Shown: positions 1-9,123, numbered from the stretch's first letter. The stretch: DNA of 64,000 bases from Monoplex corrugatus (GCA_030674185.1 JAPXFY010000022.1:36969040-37033039), one strand, 5' to 3'. Notes: generated from the letters alone by a model not told the origin. Made by a program: numbers and translations.

Positions 1-104
1 AGTAATAAGTATTATATCATCATGTTCTGATACAGTAATAAGTATTATATCATCATGTTCTGATACAGTAATCACGTGATATTAAGGCATCACGTTCTGA
101 TCAG
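1..104. repeat. 33-bp tandem repeat, two perfect copies plus a decayed third
   Basis: Two identical 33-bp units (1-33 and 34-66) starting AGTAATAAGTATTATATC are followed by a diverged third copy to about 104. Confidence 0.9.
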
Positions 105-690
105 ATTATCCCCCCTTTTGGCCACATAGCTGTCATCTCGGGATGTTCCTGGACCGAGATAAACGAATGACACTGAGTGGGACAAGTTGTCAACGATGTC
201 TCTCCTACTGTCTTTCACAGTTTGACGTTTCTGGATCACTTGGTATTGGTGTTTTCTTGAAACGAATTAAACAATGATCAGCCATGGTCGTTGACGTCTA
301 CCACCAAGCCTAAGGACAGTACTAATCCAAAACAAGTGTGACTGCCCGCGTTCAAGCAAACAGGAACCAGAAAAAACACGAAAGAATGTCAACTGATGTA
401 ATATGATCCAACATCAACACTTTCACTAATCACGAGTAAGGAGCACAATCGCATCTCCGGTATTAAGTTATTAGGTGACTCAGTCTTTTTCAGTCTGTAG
501 TGATGTTTTGATTATGTAGGTTTTCAGTAGTGCTTTCTTGATCCTCAGCTTCATCCACTAAAGAGTGGTTCTCCTTAAGGAGGTCAAGGGTACCTGCTAG
601 TAATCTGTCCGATTGTATGATTTGATTGGACAGTTTAGATTCACCTGTTTGTATTCCATATTGCAGATTCTAGCTTCTTACTTATGATGA
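105..690. other. Non-coding stretch, nothing recognised
   Basis: No open frame of note, no RNA gene and no known repeat signature was seen here. It is the outer host flank of the Polinton on the left side, before the LINE fragment. Confidence 0.5.
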
Positions 691-697
691 GAAAGAT

Positions 698-1050
698 GAG
701 AAAGAGAAGCTGGACAGAGAAATGGAGACTACTGTCCAGAAGGCATACACAGTCAGCTATCAACTGGCAACCATCATGAAGCACACAAGCACTCCCATGG
801 AAACCAAAGCCAGACTGATTAACACAATCTTCGCTTCCACCTTCACATATCAGTGGATTCTGAACAAAGCCCTGGGGCCACAACTCACAACTTGTAAGAT
901 GAGATGTCTTCGGCAAGTCGTTGGCAAAACAGAAGGCATCAGGCCACAAACGACAACATCACATAGAAGGCTGGTGCTACATCCATCAAACAGAACTGGG
1001 CGGGCTGCCCAAAAGAAAGATGAAGACCAGAGTGGGGCGAGAGAGGGCCC
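698..1050 (+). pseudogene. Fragment of a non-LTR retrotransposon reverse transcriptase, C-terminal part
   Basis: The frame that contains the ATG at 722 reads METTVQKAYTVSYQL, then HTSTPMETKARLINTIF, then CKMRCLRQVVGKTEG. These blocks match the conserved segment after the RT core in RTE/BovB-like endonuclease-reverse transcriptases, where a plasmid-like TYGSE/TYQ segment and the MRCLR motif follow the thumb. Here residues are missing between TYQ and ILNKAL, and the frame loses similarity after about 960, so this is a short, internally deleted relic. The 3' end of the element was not located. Confidence 0.75.
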
Positions 1051-1293
1051 TGTCATTCTCTTTTGGTCCGAAGTCTGGGCTGGACTTGGTTGCTGCGCAT
1101 TGTGTGGCTATGACCTAGGGTTTGTCACCTTGCCATTGAGTTTGTAAACAAGGTTGTTGATGACTGGGTCCTAATGGGTCATGCAACACATGGACAGCCC
1201 CCACTTTGCTTGATGTAATGACTATCGAGTGGCGTCGGGAGCTTTGGAGGTGAGTGTCCGGAGAGTGGTGAGGCATTGGTGCTCTGAGTCCTC

Positions 1294-1299
1294 TCCGCA
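1294..1299. repeat. Left 6-bp target-site duplication of the Polinton (TCCGCA)
   Basis: TCCGCA lies directly before the AGTAG that starts the left inverted repeat, and the same six bases follow the right inverted repeat at 13060-13065. Six-bp duplications are typical of Polinton/Maverick integration. Confidence 0.9.
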
Positions 1300-1681
1300 A
1301 GTAGAGGTAAAATTCTCCATATCTCACCCCTCAAGGATGGGGATTGCTCCTGCTCCTAGGTCAGGAAGTCTCCAGGGTCATGAGGTCACCAGGGTATAAG
1401 GTTAGCGGGTTTACCAAGGCACAAGGTCACCGAGTCAGATCAGGTTATGGAGTCACTAGAGCATGATATTGAGACTGAGCTAGATAACCATAATGACAAC
1501 GACACTAATGGCGGTATTTATCACGGTTATAAGATCGAAACGACCTTTTGTCAGGGACTGCTTTTGGCCTGATCAAGTCACAGAGTTGGGAAATGAATAG
1601 GTTAGCTTATGAGGAGAGGTATATAAGAGAGGTGATATTAAAAAATCAAACAGAGATGGATCCAAGATGGACTCACCCCTT
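1300..1681 (+). repeat. Left terminal inverted repeat of the Polinton
   Basis: This segment is closely matched in reverse complement at 12662-13059. Differences are few single bases, small indels in an A-run near 1640, and a 17-bp tandem duplication present only in the right copy near 13010-13040. The repeat includes the first codons of the ATPase gene. Confidence 0.92.
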
Positions 1682-2270
1682 TACCTGTATTATTGCAGGA
1701 CCTACAGGAAGTGGAAGAACAATGTTTGTTGAAACGTTTTCAGAACAGATATCTGTCATGATGCACCCTACTCTGGAAGAAATAATTTGGTGTTACGGGG
1801 AATGGCAGACAAGATACAAGGAGTTGAAAAACGTAAAACTGATGGAAGGGTTTCCCCAAATAGACGAATGGGAAGGAAAAAAAGACGTTTGGTGATTATT
1901 GATGATTTGATGAACGAAACGGATGAAAGAGTAACAAATTGTTTACTAAAGAAAGTCATCACAGAAAAGTACGCGTGACATTGATTGTACATAATTTGTT
2001 TTTTTAAGAATAAAGAGATGAGAACGATCTCATTAAACAGTTGTTATTTAGTGTTATTCTTAAGAACCCGACGGACGCGTCTCAGATAAGGCATCAGGCG
2101 AAACAGATGTACCCAGGCAAGATCAAGTATATTCAAGAGGTTTTTAAAGACACTGCATCTCAACCTTACGGTTATTTACTCGTAGATCGACAGAAAACAC
2201 CGGATCATCTACGTTTGAGAACGGAAATTTTTTTCTCCAGAAAAACAAGTGATTTACGTACAGAAATAAA
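1592..2270 (+). pseudogene. Polinton DNA-packaging ATPase (FtsK/HerA superfamily, A32-like), broken
   Basis: This enzyme family pumps viral DNA into the capsid. The likely start is the ATG at 1592 (MNRLAYEERYIREVIL); the same open frame reaches back to a TTG at 1548. HPFTCIIAGPTGSGRT holds the Walker A loop, but the catalytic lysine position is arginine (GSGRT instead of GSGKT). EEIIWCYGEW follows, as usual in Polinton ATPases. Walker B (LVIIDDLMNETDERV) sits in another frame around 1890-1930, and the C-terminal block (DASQIRHQAKQMYPGKIKY, PYGYLLVDRQ) in a third frame from about 2056. At least three frame changes lie between about 1860 and 2050, with stops at 1893-1895 and 1976-1978. The N-terminal codons lie within the terminal repeat. 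Confidence 0.9.
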
Positions 2271-2274
2271 AGGC

Positions 2275-2593
2275 ATGTCTGCCAGAGTTAAAAGAAATCT
2301 ATCCATCTTAAAAATGTTATATAGCAGTAAACCGGCTGTGACGAAAGCGATCTTGAAAGACGCTTCGCCGGATCTTGTTAAGGCCTTTTGTGAGTGTTCT
2401 TTAAACATATTAAAAGGTAACGTACCTTGGACGACTCATCAGAAAAAGAGACACTGTTCACACAAACGTTTGTTAGGTGAATTGTCTTTAAAAAAAACCG
2501 TCTTTGAAACGCCGTAAGAAAAGTCTTCAAAAAGGAGGATTTTTAGGAGCTCTTCTTAAACCCGTTTTGGGAATCTTGGGAGGTCTACTGTAA
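2275..2593 (+). pseudogene. Small conserved Polinton protein, lysine-rich with glycine/leucine-rich tail, broken
   Basis: Begins MSARVKRNLSILKMLY and contains AVTKAILKDASPDLVKAFC and NILKGNVPW, a pattern that recurs as a short protein beside Polinton ATPases; its role is not established. The frame slips at the run of eight A at 2490-2497. The other frame then gives a GGFLGALLKPVLGILGGLL tail, a hydrophobic glycine/leucine stretch, and stops at TAA 2591-2593. The tail could insert in membranes, but that is only inferred from composition. The stop shares bases with the ATG of the next gene. Confidence 0.7.
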
Positions 2594-2822
2594 TGGAGTA
2601 TACTAAGAAGATGATGTTGGTGGACCCTCGTATATTAGAAGACAAGACGTCACCAGTTTCGAACGCCGCAGCGGAAAGCCTAAAAAAATAGACGGTGACA
2701 TGCGTGATGTATTGAATTCTGAGGGAGTGAGCGATTATGAGAAAGTCCAAAATCTGAATTAGATGCTGTTTTGGTTTTTAAAAAGGTTTGAAAATATAAC
2801 AACCAACTGTTGGGATATGTGA
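2593..2822 (+). pseudogene. Small conserved Polinton protein (MEYTKKMMLVDPR type), broken
   Basis: The ATG overlaps the preceding stop (TAATG, 2591-2595). The frame reads MEYTKKMMLVDPRILE and stops at TAG 2689-2691 in an A-run. The neighbouring frame carries on with DMRDVLNSEGVSDYEKV, has another stop near 2760, and ends with a stop at 2820-2822, three bases before the next ATG. The start block KMMLVDPR and the acidic segment ending in YEKV resemble a short protein of unknown function common in Polintons. The native frame order is inferred; one frameshift plus one nonsense change explains it. Confidence 0.65.
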
Positions 2823-2824
2823 AG

Positions 2825-3252
2825 ATGGCAACACAACCAGCACAAGAAGAAAAATCGAACGAAAAAGAAAAACAAGACGATCTCGTGACGAGGGAAGTGT
2901 TAGACAGTGTTCCAAAATCCATGAAGAAAAAGGCAGAAATGATATTGCGTCACACCAAAACAGAACACGGACCTGTCTTGGGACAGTCGAGGGGAGGTGA
3001 CTTACCAAGGATACACGCTGAGACGTTCAAACCTCGTAGATTTGATAAATGATGCAGACCTCTATTAAGAAAACGTTAAAAAAAAGAAAAAATTGCCCAG
3101 CGGGGTGGGAAACCTTCGCTCAGGCTTTAAGACAGATGAACCTACCCCAAGATCTGATCGGCAATCCAGATAGTCGAAGTTTAATCCGCGGAGAAGAGAA
3201 AAAAGAAGAACCGGATCGGAAAAGAAGAAAGAAAAAAAAAGACAAAACAAGA
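2825..3252 (+). pseudogene. Conserved Polinton protein with VPKxMxxKA and GWxxFAxAL...LIGN motifs, broken
   Basis: Starts MATQPAQEEKSNEKEKQD, a charged N-terminus, then LDSVPKSMKKKAEMILRHTK. The frame ends at 3052. From 3049 another frame has KKRKNCPAGWETFAQALRQM and LPQDLIGNPDSRSL, the C-terminal signature of the same family, so there is a frameshift near 3040-3065. Its function is unknown; the protein recurs just upstream of the integrase in related elements. In this copy the C-terminal frame runs on without a stop into the integrase frame through a lysine/arginine-rich linker (about 3190-3250), so a stop has been lost or the two were read as one. Confidence 0.65.
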
Positions 3253-4284
3253 ATGGGAAGGGTTTTAGAGAGTCAGTATTACAACCCCGCGCATCCAGCA
3301 GGGTTCGGAGGTGCGAGGAGACTTCCAAAATCGAAAAAAGTGAAAGAGTGGTTGAGTTTTCAAGACGCTTACACGCTACGTAAACGGGTCTTGCGTCGTT
3401 TTCCGAGACATAAGGTCGTCGTTGGAGGGATAGATCATCAATGGCAATGCGATCTGATCGATGTACAAACTTTAAGAAAGCATAATGAGGGATATTCGTT
3501 TCTACTGACTTGTATCGATGTGTTAAGCAAATACGCGTGGGTGGTGCCTTTAAAAAAGAAAACGGGAGTGGCATCAAACCGAGCGTTTGAGAAGATTTTG
3601 GCAGGAGGTAGAACACCCAGACGTATATAACGGACAAAGGTTCCGAATTTTTTAACAAGCAGTTTCAAAAGTTTTTAAAAGACGAGGGTATCGACTTTCT
3701 TGTTACGGAGAACGAGGATATCAAAGCTTCGATCGTCGAACGTTTTAATCGCACGCTGAAAGACAAGCTATGGCGATATTTTACCTACAAGAACACTCTA
3801 ACCTACACGGACGTGTTGTCTCAGTTGGTGACCAGTTATAATCACGTGTATCATCGCAGCATCAAGACGAGACCGGTAGACGTGGACACCACTAATCAAG
3901 AAGAAATCTGGCAGAGACTCTATGGAGACAATGAAGAATATAAAAGACCCCGTCTGCAAGTAGAAGATACAGTGCGTATCAGCCAAAGCAGAAGAGTGTT
4001 TAAGAAAGGCTACCTACCATCGTGGACGGAGGAATTGTTTATCATCAACAGAATCAAAAAGACGATTCCAGTGACTTATTTGTTAAAAGACGAAGTGGGA
4101 AATGAACTTAAAGGTTCGTTTTACGAACAAGAACTACAGAAAGGAAGGAAAAAGACATCTATCGCATAGAAACGGTGTTGAAGTCGAGGAAAAAAAAGAT
4201 TAAATATTTTGTGAAGTGTGGGGATACCCTTCTTTGTTTAACTCTTGGGTTTCTGAAAAAGATAGCGTGCCATGGAAGCTATAG
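3253..4284 (+). pseudogene. Polinton integrase (retrovirus-like DDE, C-terminal chromodomain), broken
   Basis: Catalyses insertion of the element with 6-bp duplications. The likely start is ATG 3253 (MGRVLESQYYNPAHPAGFGG). The core begins at GGIDHQWQCDLID, which holds the first catalytic Asp, and goes on with LLTCIDVLSKYAWVVPL. A frameshift lies near 3600-3629. The second Asp follows in TDKGSEF and the Glu in IVERFNRTLKDK, so the D-D-E residues all appear present. After YNHVYHRSIKTRPVDV comes the SH3-like part ending in FYEQELQK. Beyond another slip near 4165-4220 a chromodomain ends in WGYPSLFNSW and a TAG at 4282-4284. The end overlaps the next gene by 13 nt. Confidence 0.92.
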
Positions 4285-4530
4285 TAGAAGACGACGAAGA
4301 AGAAAAAGTGGTGAAACGATCTTCTCGCTTTTGGGATCTGTTTGACAAGCAACTCCCACGTTCCGAGATCGTTTTTTTTTTCTGTCAGATGATTCTTATT
4401 TATGTGGTGGCCGCGGTGTCTTTATGTAATTTATCTCGCGGACAAGGACCAGACAACCTGTAGATCACTTTGCTGGGGAGCTGTTTGGGATACATGTTGC
4501 CAAACCCGAGGATTGAGAATCGACACATCT
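4272..4530 (+). pseudogene. Small single-pass membrane protein of Polintons, one in-frame stop
   Basis: Begins MEAIVEDDEEEKVVKRSSRF, an acidic then basic head, followed by a hydrophobic span FFFCQMILIYVVAAVSLCNL that should cross a membrane. A TAG at 4461-4463 interrupts the frame; the same frame then continues LLGSCLGYMLPNPRI, the usual end of this short Polinton protein. The stop sits where tryptophan would be expected (TGG to TAG). The start lies inside the integrase end. Its role in the virion or host membrane is not known. Confidence 0.7.
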
Positions 4531-4539
4531 TTAAAAAAA

Positions 4540-5406
4540 ATGGCCTTCTACCTGACTCTCCCAAGCAACAGTTCTTTACATTTTTTCCGACAACCACGCC
4601 AGTCGTTTTTTTTTTGTTTTTTTTTTTGCTAAGCTACCACAAGAGATTGATCTGAACGGTAAATGAGAAGTGGGCCTGGCTGAAATCCAGTTTACCAATA
4701 ATTATCTCAACATCAGAGAAGACATGGTGTGGTTGGAATATACGACGCCGGATATACAATCCCAAAGTGAAGAGATGTTACGAATAAATCCCGCAAGACA
4801 ACTTTCGGGTCACGCATTATGGGACATACCCACCACAAATAAGTCACCATGAACAGCGGGTTATTTACGTCAAACGAGGACTTTATTCGAGAACTGAATG
4901 ACGACGTTATGAACACGGCATATTTCAGGGGAAAAAACAAAGAAGAAAAGAGAACCCCTTACATTTACATACAAGAACTCTTCGAAAAAAGCGAAAATAA
5001 TCATGATGGAAAATGGATCGAAACTGAAACTAAGCCCCACTTTACAACGGATTGTAGGTTTTGATCATAACCAACTGTTGAAAGGAAAGAAGAAATGGAT
5101 CCCTCACTACATGGTGGACAATAATCAGAGGTTTAAGAGTATTTTCGTCTACTGCGATCTAGTGAGTCCAAGACCCGTGGGGGACACGATGGCACCGCTG
5201 TTGAGAACATTACCGCCTTGCATCAACAAAAGACGAAGGTGTTTCATCAAATTTGTATCAAACCCCACTACATCCCTGTCAGCCGTTCTCAGTTTACTTC
5301 TGTGGAAATCCTTTTAAGTACAGACACGGGGGAAACGCTGTCATTTTCTAGCAGACATACTGTGGTCACGCTACATCTTAGACGTAGACGTATTGACTAC
5401 TTATAA
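4540..5406 (+). pseudogene. Penton-like minor capsid protein (single jelly roll), several breaks
   Basis: Would form the capsid vertices. The start MAFYLTLPSNSS at 4540 is the usual N-terminus of this family. The frame slips in the T-run at 4601-4627; then comes a TGA at 4664-4666, again at a tryptophan position, followed by VGLAEIQFTNNYLN. Further changes of frame occur near 4840-4850, around 5000 and near 5215. The diagnostic C-terminal blocks are present: IFVYCDLVSPRPVGDTMAPL and then KPHYIPVSRSQFTSVEI, ending VTLHLRRR. The length is close to that expected of the intact gene, so decay is by small lesions and not by large deletion. Confidence 0.88.
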
Positions 5407-5413
5407 AAAAACC

Positions 5414-5791
5414 ATGGTACGTCAGTCGCCTTTTCATTCGAACAGTAGGTTATATGACGAGTATTACTGCAATCAAGCCGGTAGCGGGATTCCTAATTTT
5501 GTCGGAGCGAGAAATTACAGAGGACGAGGTCTAGGAAATTTGTTGGCTGGGACTGGTCACATGGTACTACCTCTTAACAAAAACGGAGGAAAGGTGTTGA
5601 AAGAAAGCATTCATTCGGGACTGAACGTCACTAACGACATATTATCTGGACATAACGTGAAATCGGCGTTACAGAAACGCGCACAAGAAAGTGGACAGAG
5701 ATTGTTGAATCAAGCGGTGGGAACCTTGACTAGACCGTCACCCCCTAAGAAACTCAAAAAGAACGTCAGAAAGCGTGATATCTTCGGATAA
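5414..5791 (+). CDS. Polinton pVI/pX-like capsid-associated protein, intact frame (125 aa)
   Basis: The ATG at 5414 sits 8 nt after the penton stop and starts MVRQSPFHSN. It is followed by YYCNQAGSGIPNFVGARNYR, GRGLGNLLAG and a basic, proline-containing C-terminus (PSPPKKLKKNVRKRDIFG). Proteins with this glycine-rich N-terminal pattern, placed between penton and major capsid genes in Polintons and adintoviruses, have been compared to adenovirus pVI/pX, which act in particle maturation and membrane passage. That equivalence is by position and composition. The same frame extends back to 5393 without a better start. It is the only undamaged gene of the element. The stop TAA shares one base with the ATG of the capsid gene. 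Confidence 0.72.
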   Translation: MVRQSPFHSNSRLYDEYYCNQAGSGIPNFVGARNYRGRGLGNLLAGTGHMVLPLNKNGGKVLKESIHSGLNVTNDILSGHNVKSALQKRAQESGQRLLNQAVGTLTRPSPPKKLKKNVRKRDIFG

Positions 5792-7103
5792 TGGCACTTC
5801 TTCATCATCAGTCTTGCGAAACGGTGCAGTCTGGATTGGATTTGTTTTCTGATCCTCCAACGCAGACGTCGATAGAACAAGGGCAGTTAGAAATATACCC
5901 CATAGCTTCCGTCACTCCAGGCACCCCTATAGAATTTGTGGTCAGCAGGGCAACGTCTGAGTATGTGGACTTCAGCAACACCTATCTACACGTTCAAGCC
6001 AAAGTGACAAAAGCGGATGGAACCAATTTAGACCCGGACCAGAATGTCAGCCCCGTCAACAACTTTTTGCAACACAGTTTGTTTTCTCAGGTACACCTCT
6101 CTTTAAACGGTGTCTTAGTCACCAACTCGAAGAACACGTACCCGTACCGTGCCATGTTGGAGACGTTGCTCAGCCACAGCAGGGAAACCCAGAAACGAGG
6201 TCATCTTCAGAAAGCTTTGTTAATCCCAGACACGGCCGAACATATGGATGACACACAAAGAGACGGTAATGGAGGACTGGTAAAACGCAGAGAAGCATCC
6301 TCTCAAAGCGGACTCACAGACATGACAGGAAGATTGCATACTGACCTGATGAACAAAGAGCGGTTTATGATAAACGGGGTGGATATCAAATTGAGACTGA
6401 TCCCGTCAAAGAACAGTTTTTGCCTCATCACCCGCGGAGCAGCTGCAGATGATCGGGTCGTTATCACTCACGCGTCGCTGTTTGTCAGAAAAAGCAAGCT
6501 AAATGCCGCAGTGTCTCTGGCTCACACCAAAGCCCTAGAAAAAGGCACAGCCAAGTACCCTATACAGAGAGTCGTCATCTAACAGTTTTCTATCCCCACA
6601 GGAAACCTGAGCGCCGTACAAGACAACCTGTTTTTGAGTCAGACCCCTAACAAGATCGTTGTGGCTTTCGTGGACAGTGTAGCTTCGAATGGTCATTACA
6701 ACGGGAACCCCTTCAACTTTAAACATCATAATTTGAACTTTTGGGGAATCACTCTAGATGGAAAGCATGTGCCGGCCAAACCTCTGACACCCAATTTTGG
6801 CGGAAACAATCTAGCGCGATCTTACCTGACCACTTTGAGGGTGCGGGTCTCCTTGACAAGGATGCTGGCGGCGATTTTTCTTTATTGGACTTTCGTGGGG
6901 GCTACGCCATCTACTGCTTTGATTTGAGTCCCAGCTTAGTAGATGGAGATCAGTTTGAACTTGTGAAATTGGGAGCTCTTCGTATAGAATTAAAATTCAA
7001 CCACGCCCTCAACCAAGCTGTAATGGTGATGGTGTATGGAGAGATGGACGCTATGATAGAAACTGACAAATCTCGTCAGGTGTTGACTGACTTTGCCGTG
7101 TGA
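5791..7103 (+). pseudogene. Polinton major capsid protein (double jelly roll, hexon-like), broken
   Basis: Forms the capsid lattice. The first 263 codons are open: MALLHHQSCETVQSGLDLF, then IASVTPGTPIEFVVS, SQVHLSLNGVLV and YPYRAMLETLLS, all typical of the family often deposited as F54H12.2-like proteins. A TAA at 6580-6582 interrupts; the same frame goes on with a FSIPTGNL-type segment and NKIVVAFVDS to about 6825. A frameshift at about 6815-6840 then moves the C-terminal block (GYAIYCFDLSPS, LRIELKFNHALNQA, VYGEMDAMIE) to another frame that ends at 7101-7103. Without the two lesions the total length fits a full-length protein. The last four bases overlap the protease gene. Confidence 0.93.
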
Positions 7104-7558
7104 TGAATACCCACGACATTATAGCTCTGGTAACTACCAACCCTCAAGCGCGGCGGGTGTTTAGAGGCGTCTACCCTAGAAATCGACTCCTTACTCTAGT
7201 CTATCCTGAAAACAAGAAAAGCGCTTTCATCATCAATACCGACTCGAGCGACGGACCGGGTGAACGGGTAGCGGTTTGGTTTAATGGATTCGGTCGAGCG
7301 GAATATTTCGATAGTTTTGGTCTACCATCGAGGCACAGAGATATACAAACATTTATCGTTAACAACAGTAGAACTTAGCAGAATAACCATCGTTTATTAC
7401 AAAACATGACCAGCTGAGCCTGCGGACTATTCGTAGCGTGTTTTGTGTTAATGAAAAGTAAGGGCCTTTCTTTGCGGAGATTGTTAACTCCTTTTCAAAC
7501 GCGTAATCTATGGATTAATGATAATCAAGTGTGGTTGTTAGTCCAGCGTCTAAAATAA
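7100..7558 (+). pseudogene. Adenain-like cysteine protease (C5 family), two nonsense codons and missing histidine
   Basis: Processes capsid precursors in adenoviruses and Polintons. The start is MNTHDIIALVTTNPQARRVF (ATG 7103; the frame opens at 7100). The catalytic-histidine region, normally HW before a hydrophobic strand, reads PGERVAVWFNGFG, so His is absent and a residue may be deleted. AEYFDSFGLPS is conserved. A TAG at 7376-7378 and a TGA at 7415-7417 lie in frame. Directly after the second stop the catalytic cysteine motif ACGLFVACFVLM follows in the same frame, and the frame ends at TAA 7556-7558. Confidence 0.9.
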
Positions 7559-7600
7559 GTTGGGGTTTGTTTGTTTTTTTGATTGGTTGATAGGGGTTAG

Positions 7601-7607
7601 TATAAAA
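7601..7607 (+). promoter_or_regulatory. TATA box ahead of the first PC4-like gene
   Basis: TATAAAA lies 42 bp before the ATG at 7643, in a region free of coding signal. A similar box precedes the second PC4-like gene, so these two small genes seem to have their own promoters. Confidence 0.6.
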
Positions 7608-7642
7608 AGAAGGGTATATCTTAAACGCGGTTTATTTACACC

Positions 7643-8095
7643 ATGAAATCACCAAAGAGAAGAACGTTGTATCCGTTAGGAGGTTCTATGTTTGCCACAG
7701 TCAAACTCAGGCGTGGTGTCGCGCGTATCTATATTAGACATTATAAACCACCGACAAACACCAAAGGCGGCGGGCTTGTCTCTTCTAGAAAACTACCAAC
7801 ATTGACATGGAAGCTGTTTGAAAAACTGATCAAGATGAAGGAAAAAATATTAGCTGATGTTTGAGAGAAACAACCTATTCACTACGCAGCTCCCTGTGAG
7901 ATCGTGAAAAAAAGGATCCCTCACTACGTTCAACAGCATCAAGAGAGTCCTGAATGTACGACATACTACAGCGACACAATGATGTCTGATCATCACTACG
8001 CAGCTCCCTGTGAGATTGTGAAAGAAAGTATCCCTCACTACGTTCAACATCAACAGCAGAGTGCCGAATGTAGACATACTGCAGCAAAACACTGA
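7643..8095 (+). pseudogene. PC4-like DNA-binding protein with a two-unit repeat tail, TGA between the parts
   Basis: The frame starts MKSPKRRTLYPLGGSMFATV and goes on KLRRGVARIYIRHYK, then SSRKLPTLTWKLFEKLIK. This follows the PC4/Sub1 single-strand DNA-binding fold: strand pair, IxIRxY, then a loop and an LTxxxWxxL helix. Small PC4-like proteins occur in Polintons and may act in transcription or replication. A TGA at 7862-7864 stops it at 73 codons. The same frame then stays open to 8095 and contains two copies of a 38-residue unit: HYAAPCEIVK, then IPHYVQ, then an acid/cysteine EC pair. Either the tail belonged to this protein and TGA is a nonsense change, or it is a separate small gene (ATG 7904). 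The PC4 call is moderate. Confidence 0.6.
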
Positions 8096-8098
8096 TGT
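7880..8098 (+). repeat. 114-bp tandem repeat, two copies, in coding frame
   Basis: CACTACGCAGCTCCCTGTGA recurs at 7880 and 7994. The period of 114 is a multiple of three, so both units keep the same frame. Most differences between them are single bases, and the second unit is slightly shorter. Confidence 0.85.
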
Positions 8099-8099
8099 C

Positions 8100-8632
8100 T
8101 GACATTTAATCTACACTAGAGAAAAGCATTGACTCCACCGCTACAGTTTGGTGCGTTTGATATTTTATTGATGTGAGTCAAAATTATACAAGTATACTCT
8201 AGGTCATTTTCCTTAAAAGAAAATGCTGACATTGTTATTATCGTGTCACGAGCAATAATTATGAGTATGTTCTAGGTCGTTGATCTTTAAAAAAAAAGTG
8301 CTGACATCGTGCTTATTGATATTCTTGACACGTTTTGTCGAGCAATAATTATGAGTACACTTTGGTCAGTGACCATTAAAATGTTGGTGTTTCAGATCGT
8401 GAGATTATTACCCGTACTCATCTCGAAAAAATGTTGTTTTAGGAAAGTGTGATTAATGTATATCCTTGACCTGTGTTTTTTTTTTTCGAGCAATAATTAT
8501 GAGTATACTTTTAGGTCGTTGACCTTTAAAAGAAGTGCTGATTCAGACATTATAATTCATACCACGCAGTAAGCATGCCCATTGACAGTTGAATAACCTT
8601 AAGAAAACTCTGTATCATGCTGACTGGATAAT
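8100..8632. other. AT-rich intergenic region with spaced direct repeats
   Basis: GAGCAATAATTATGAGTA occurs at 8250, 8340 and 8488, each followed within about 30 bp by a GGTC(A/G)TTGACCTTTAAAA-like stretch and GTGCTGA; a decayed fourth copy lies at about 8178-8235. No open frame is seen. Spaced repeats like this in the only long gene-free gap of the element could be a control or replication region, but nothing in the sequence proves that. Confidence 0.6.
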
Positions 8633-9077
8633 TTGTTTTAATTAGTAGGCCTCCCTCGGTCATGGCTGACCATGGACAAAGTACATCCGTTCTAATGTCT
8701 AGATGGGCTGTCTGCTTGGTCCAAGCAGCGTCGCCTGTGACTGTAGAGACCAATGCGAGAGAGGCAGTCTCTGTCGCAGCGGTCGCATGTGTATGCTGAT
8801 GCTGGTCTGTTGGCTGTCATCCCTTTTCTGCGAACTCGCTTTTCTGCTGCAGCAGCTGACAGTTTGTCCTCACCAATCCGCAGCTGTTTCTTGAGAGTGG
8901 TTCTCCAGCTGTTGCGGTCGTCTGAGAGGTCCTCCCAGGACTCAGTGTTGATCTCAAGCGCCTTCATGTCACGTTTGCAAACGTCTTTGTATCTCAGCTG
9001 TGGGCGGCCAATGTTTCTCTGCCCTGTGGCAAGCTCACCATAAAGGGTGTCTTTTGGATGGCAAACTTTGTTTTAAT
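8632..9077 (-). mobile_element. 5'-truncated RTE-like LINE inserted in the Polinton, with 11-bp target duplication
   Basis: The body at 8643-9066 matches the 3' end of the long LINE at 42784-46682 on the same strand. It encodes the last part of the polymerase protein with a C2H2-type tail ([19 protein letters not shown]). TTTGTTTTAAT flanks it at 8632-8642 and 9067-9077. In this copy the codon corresponding to the TAG of the long copy is GAG ([13 protein letters not shown]). Confidence 0.9.
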
Positions 9078-9123
9078 AACAGATAATAATCATAACAATA
9101 ACCATATTACAACTAGGAAAGGG

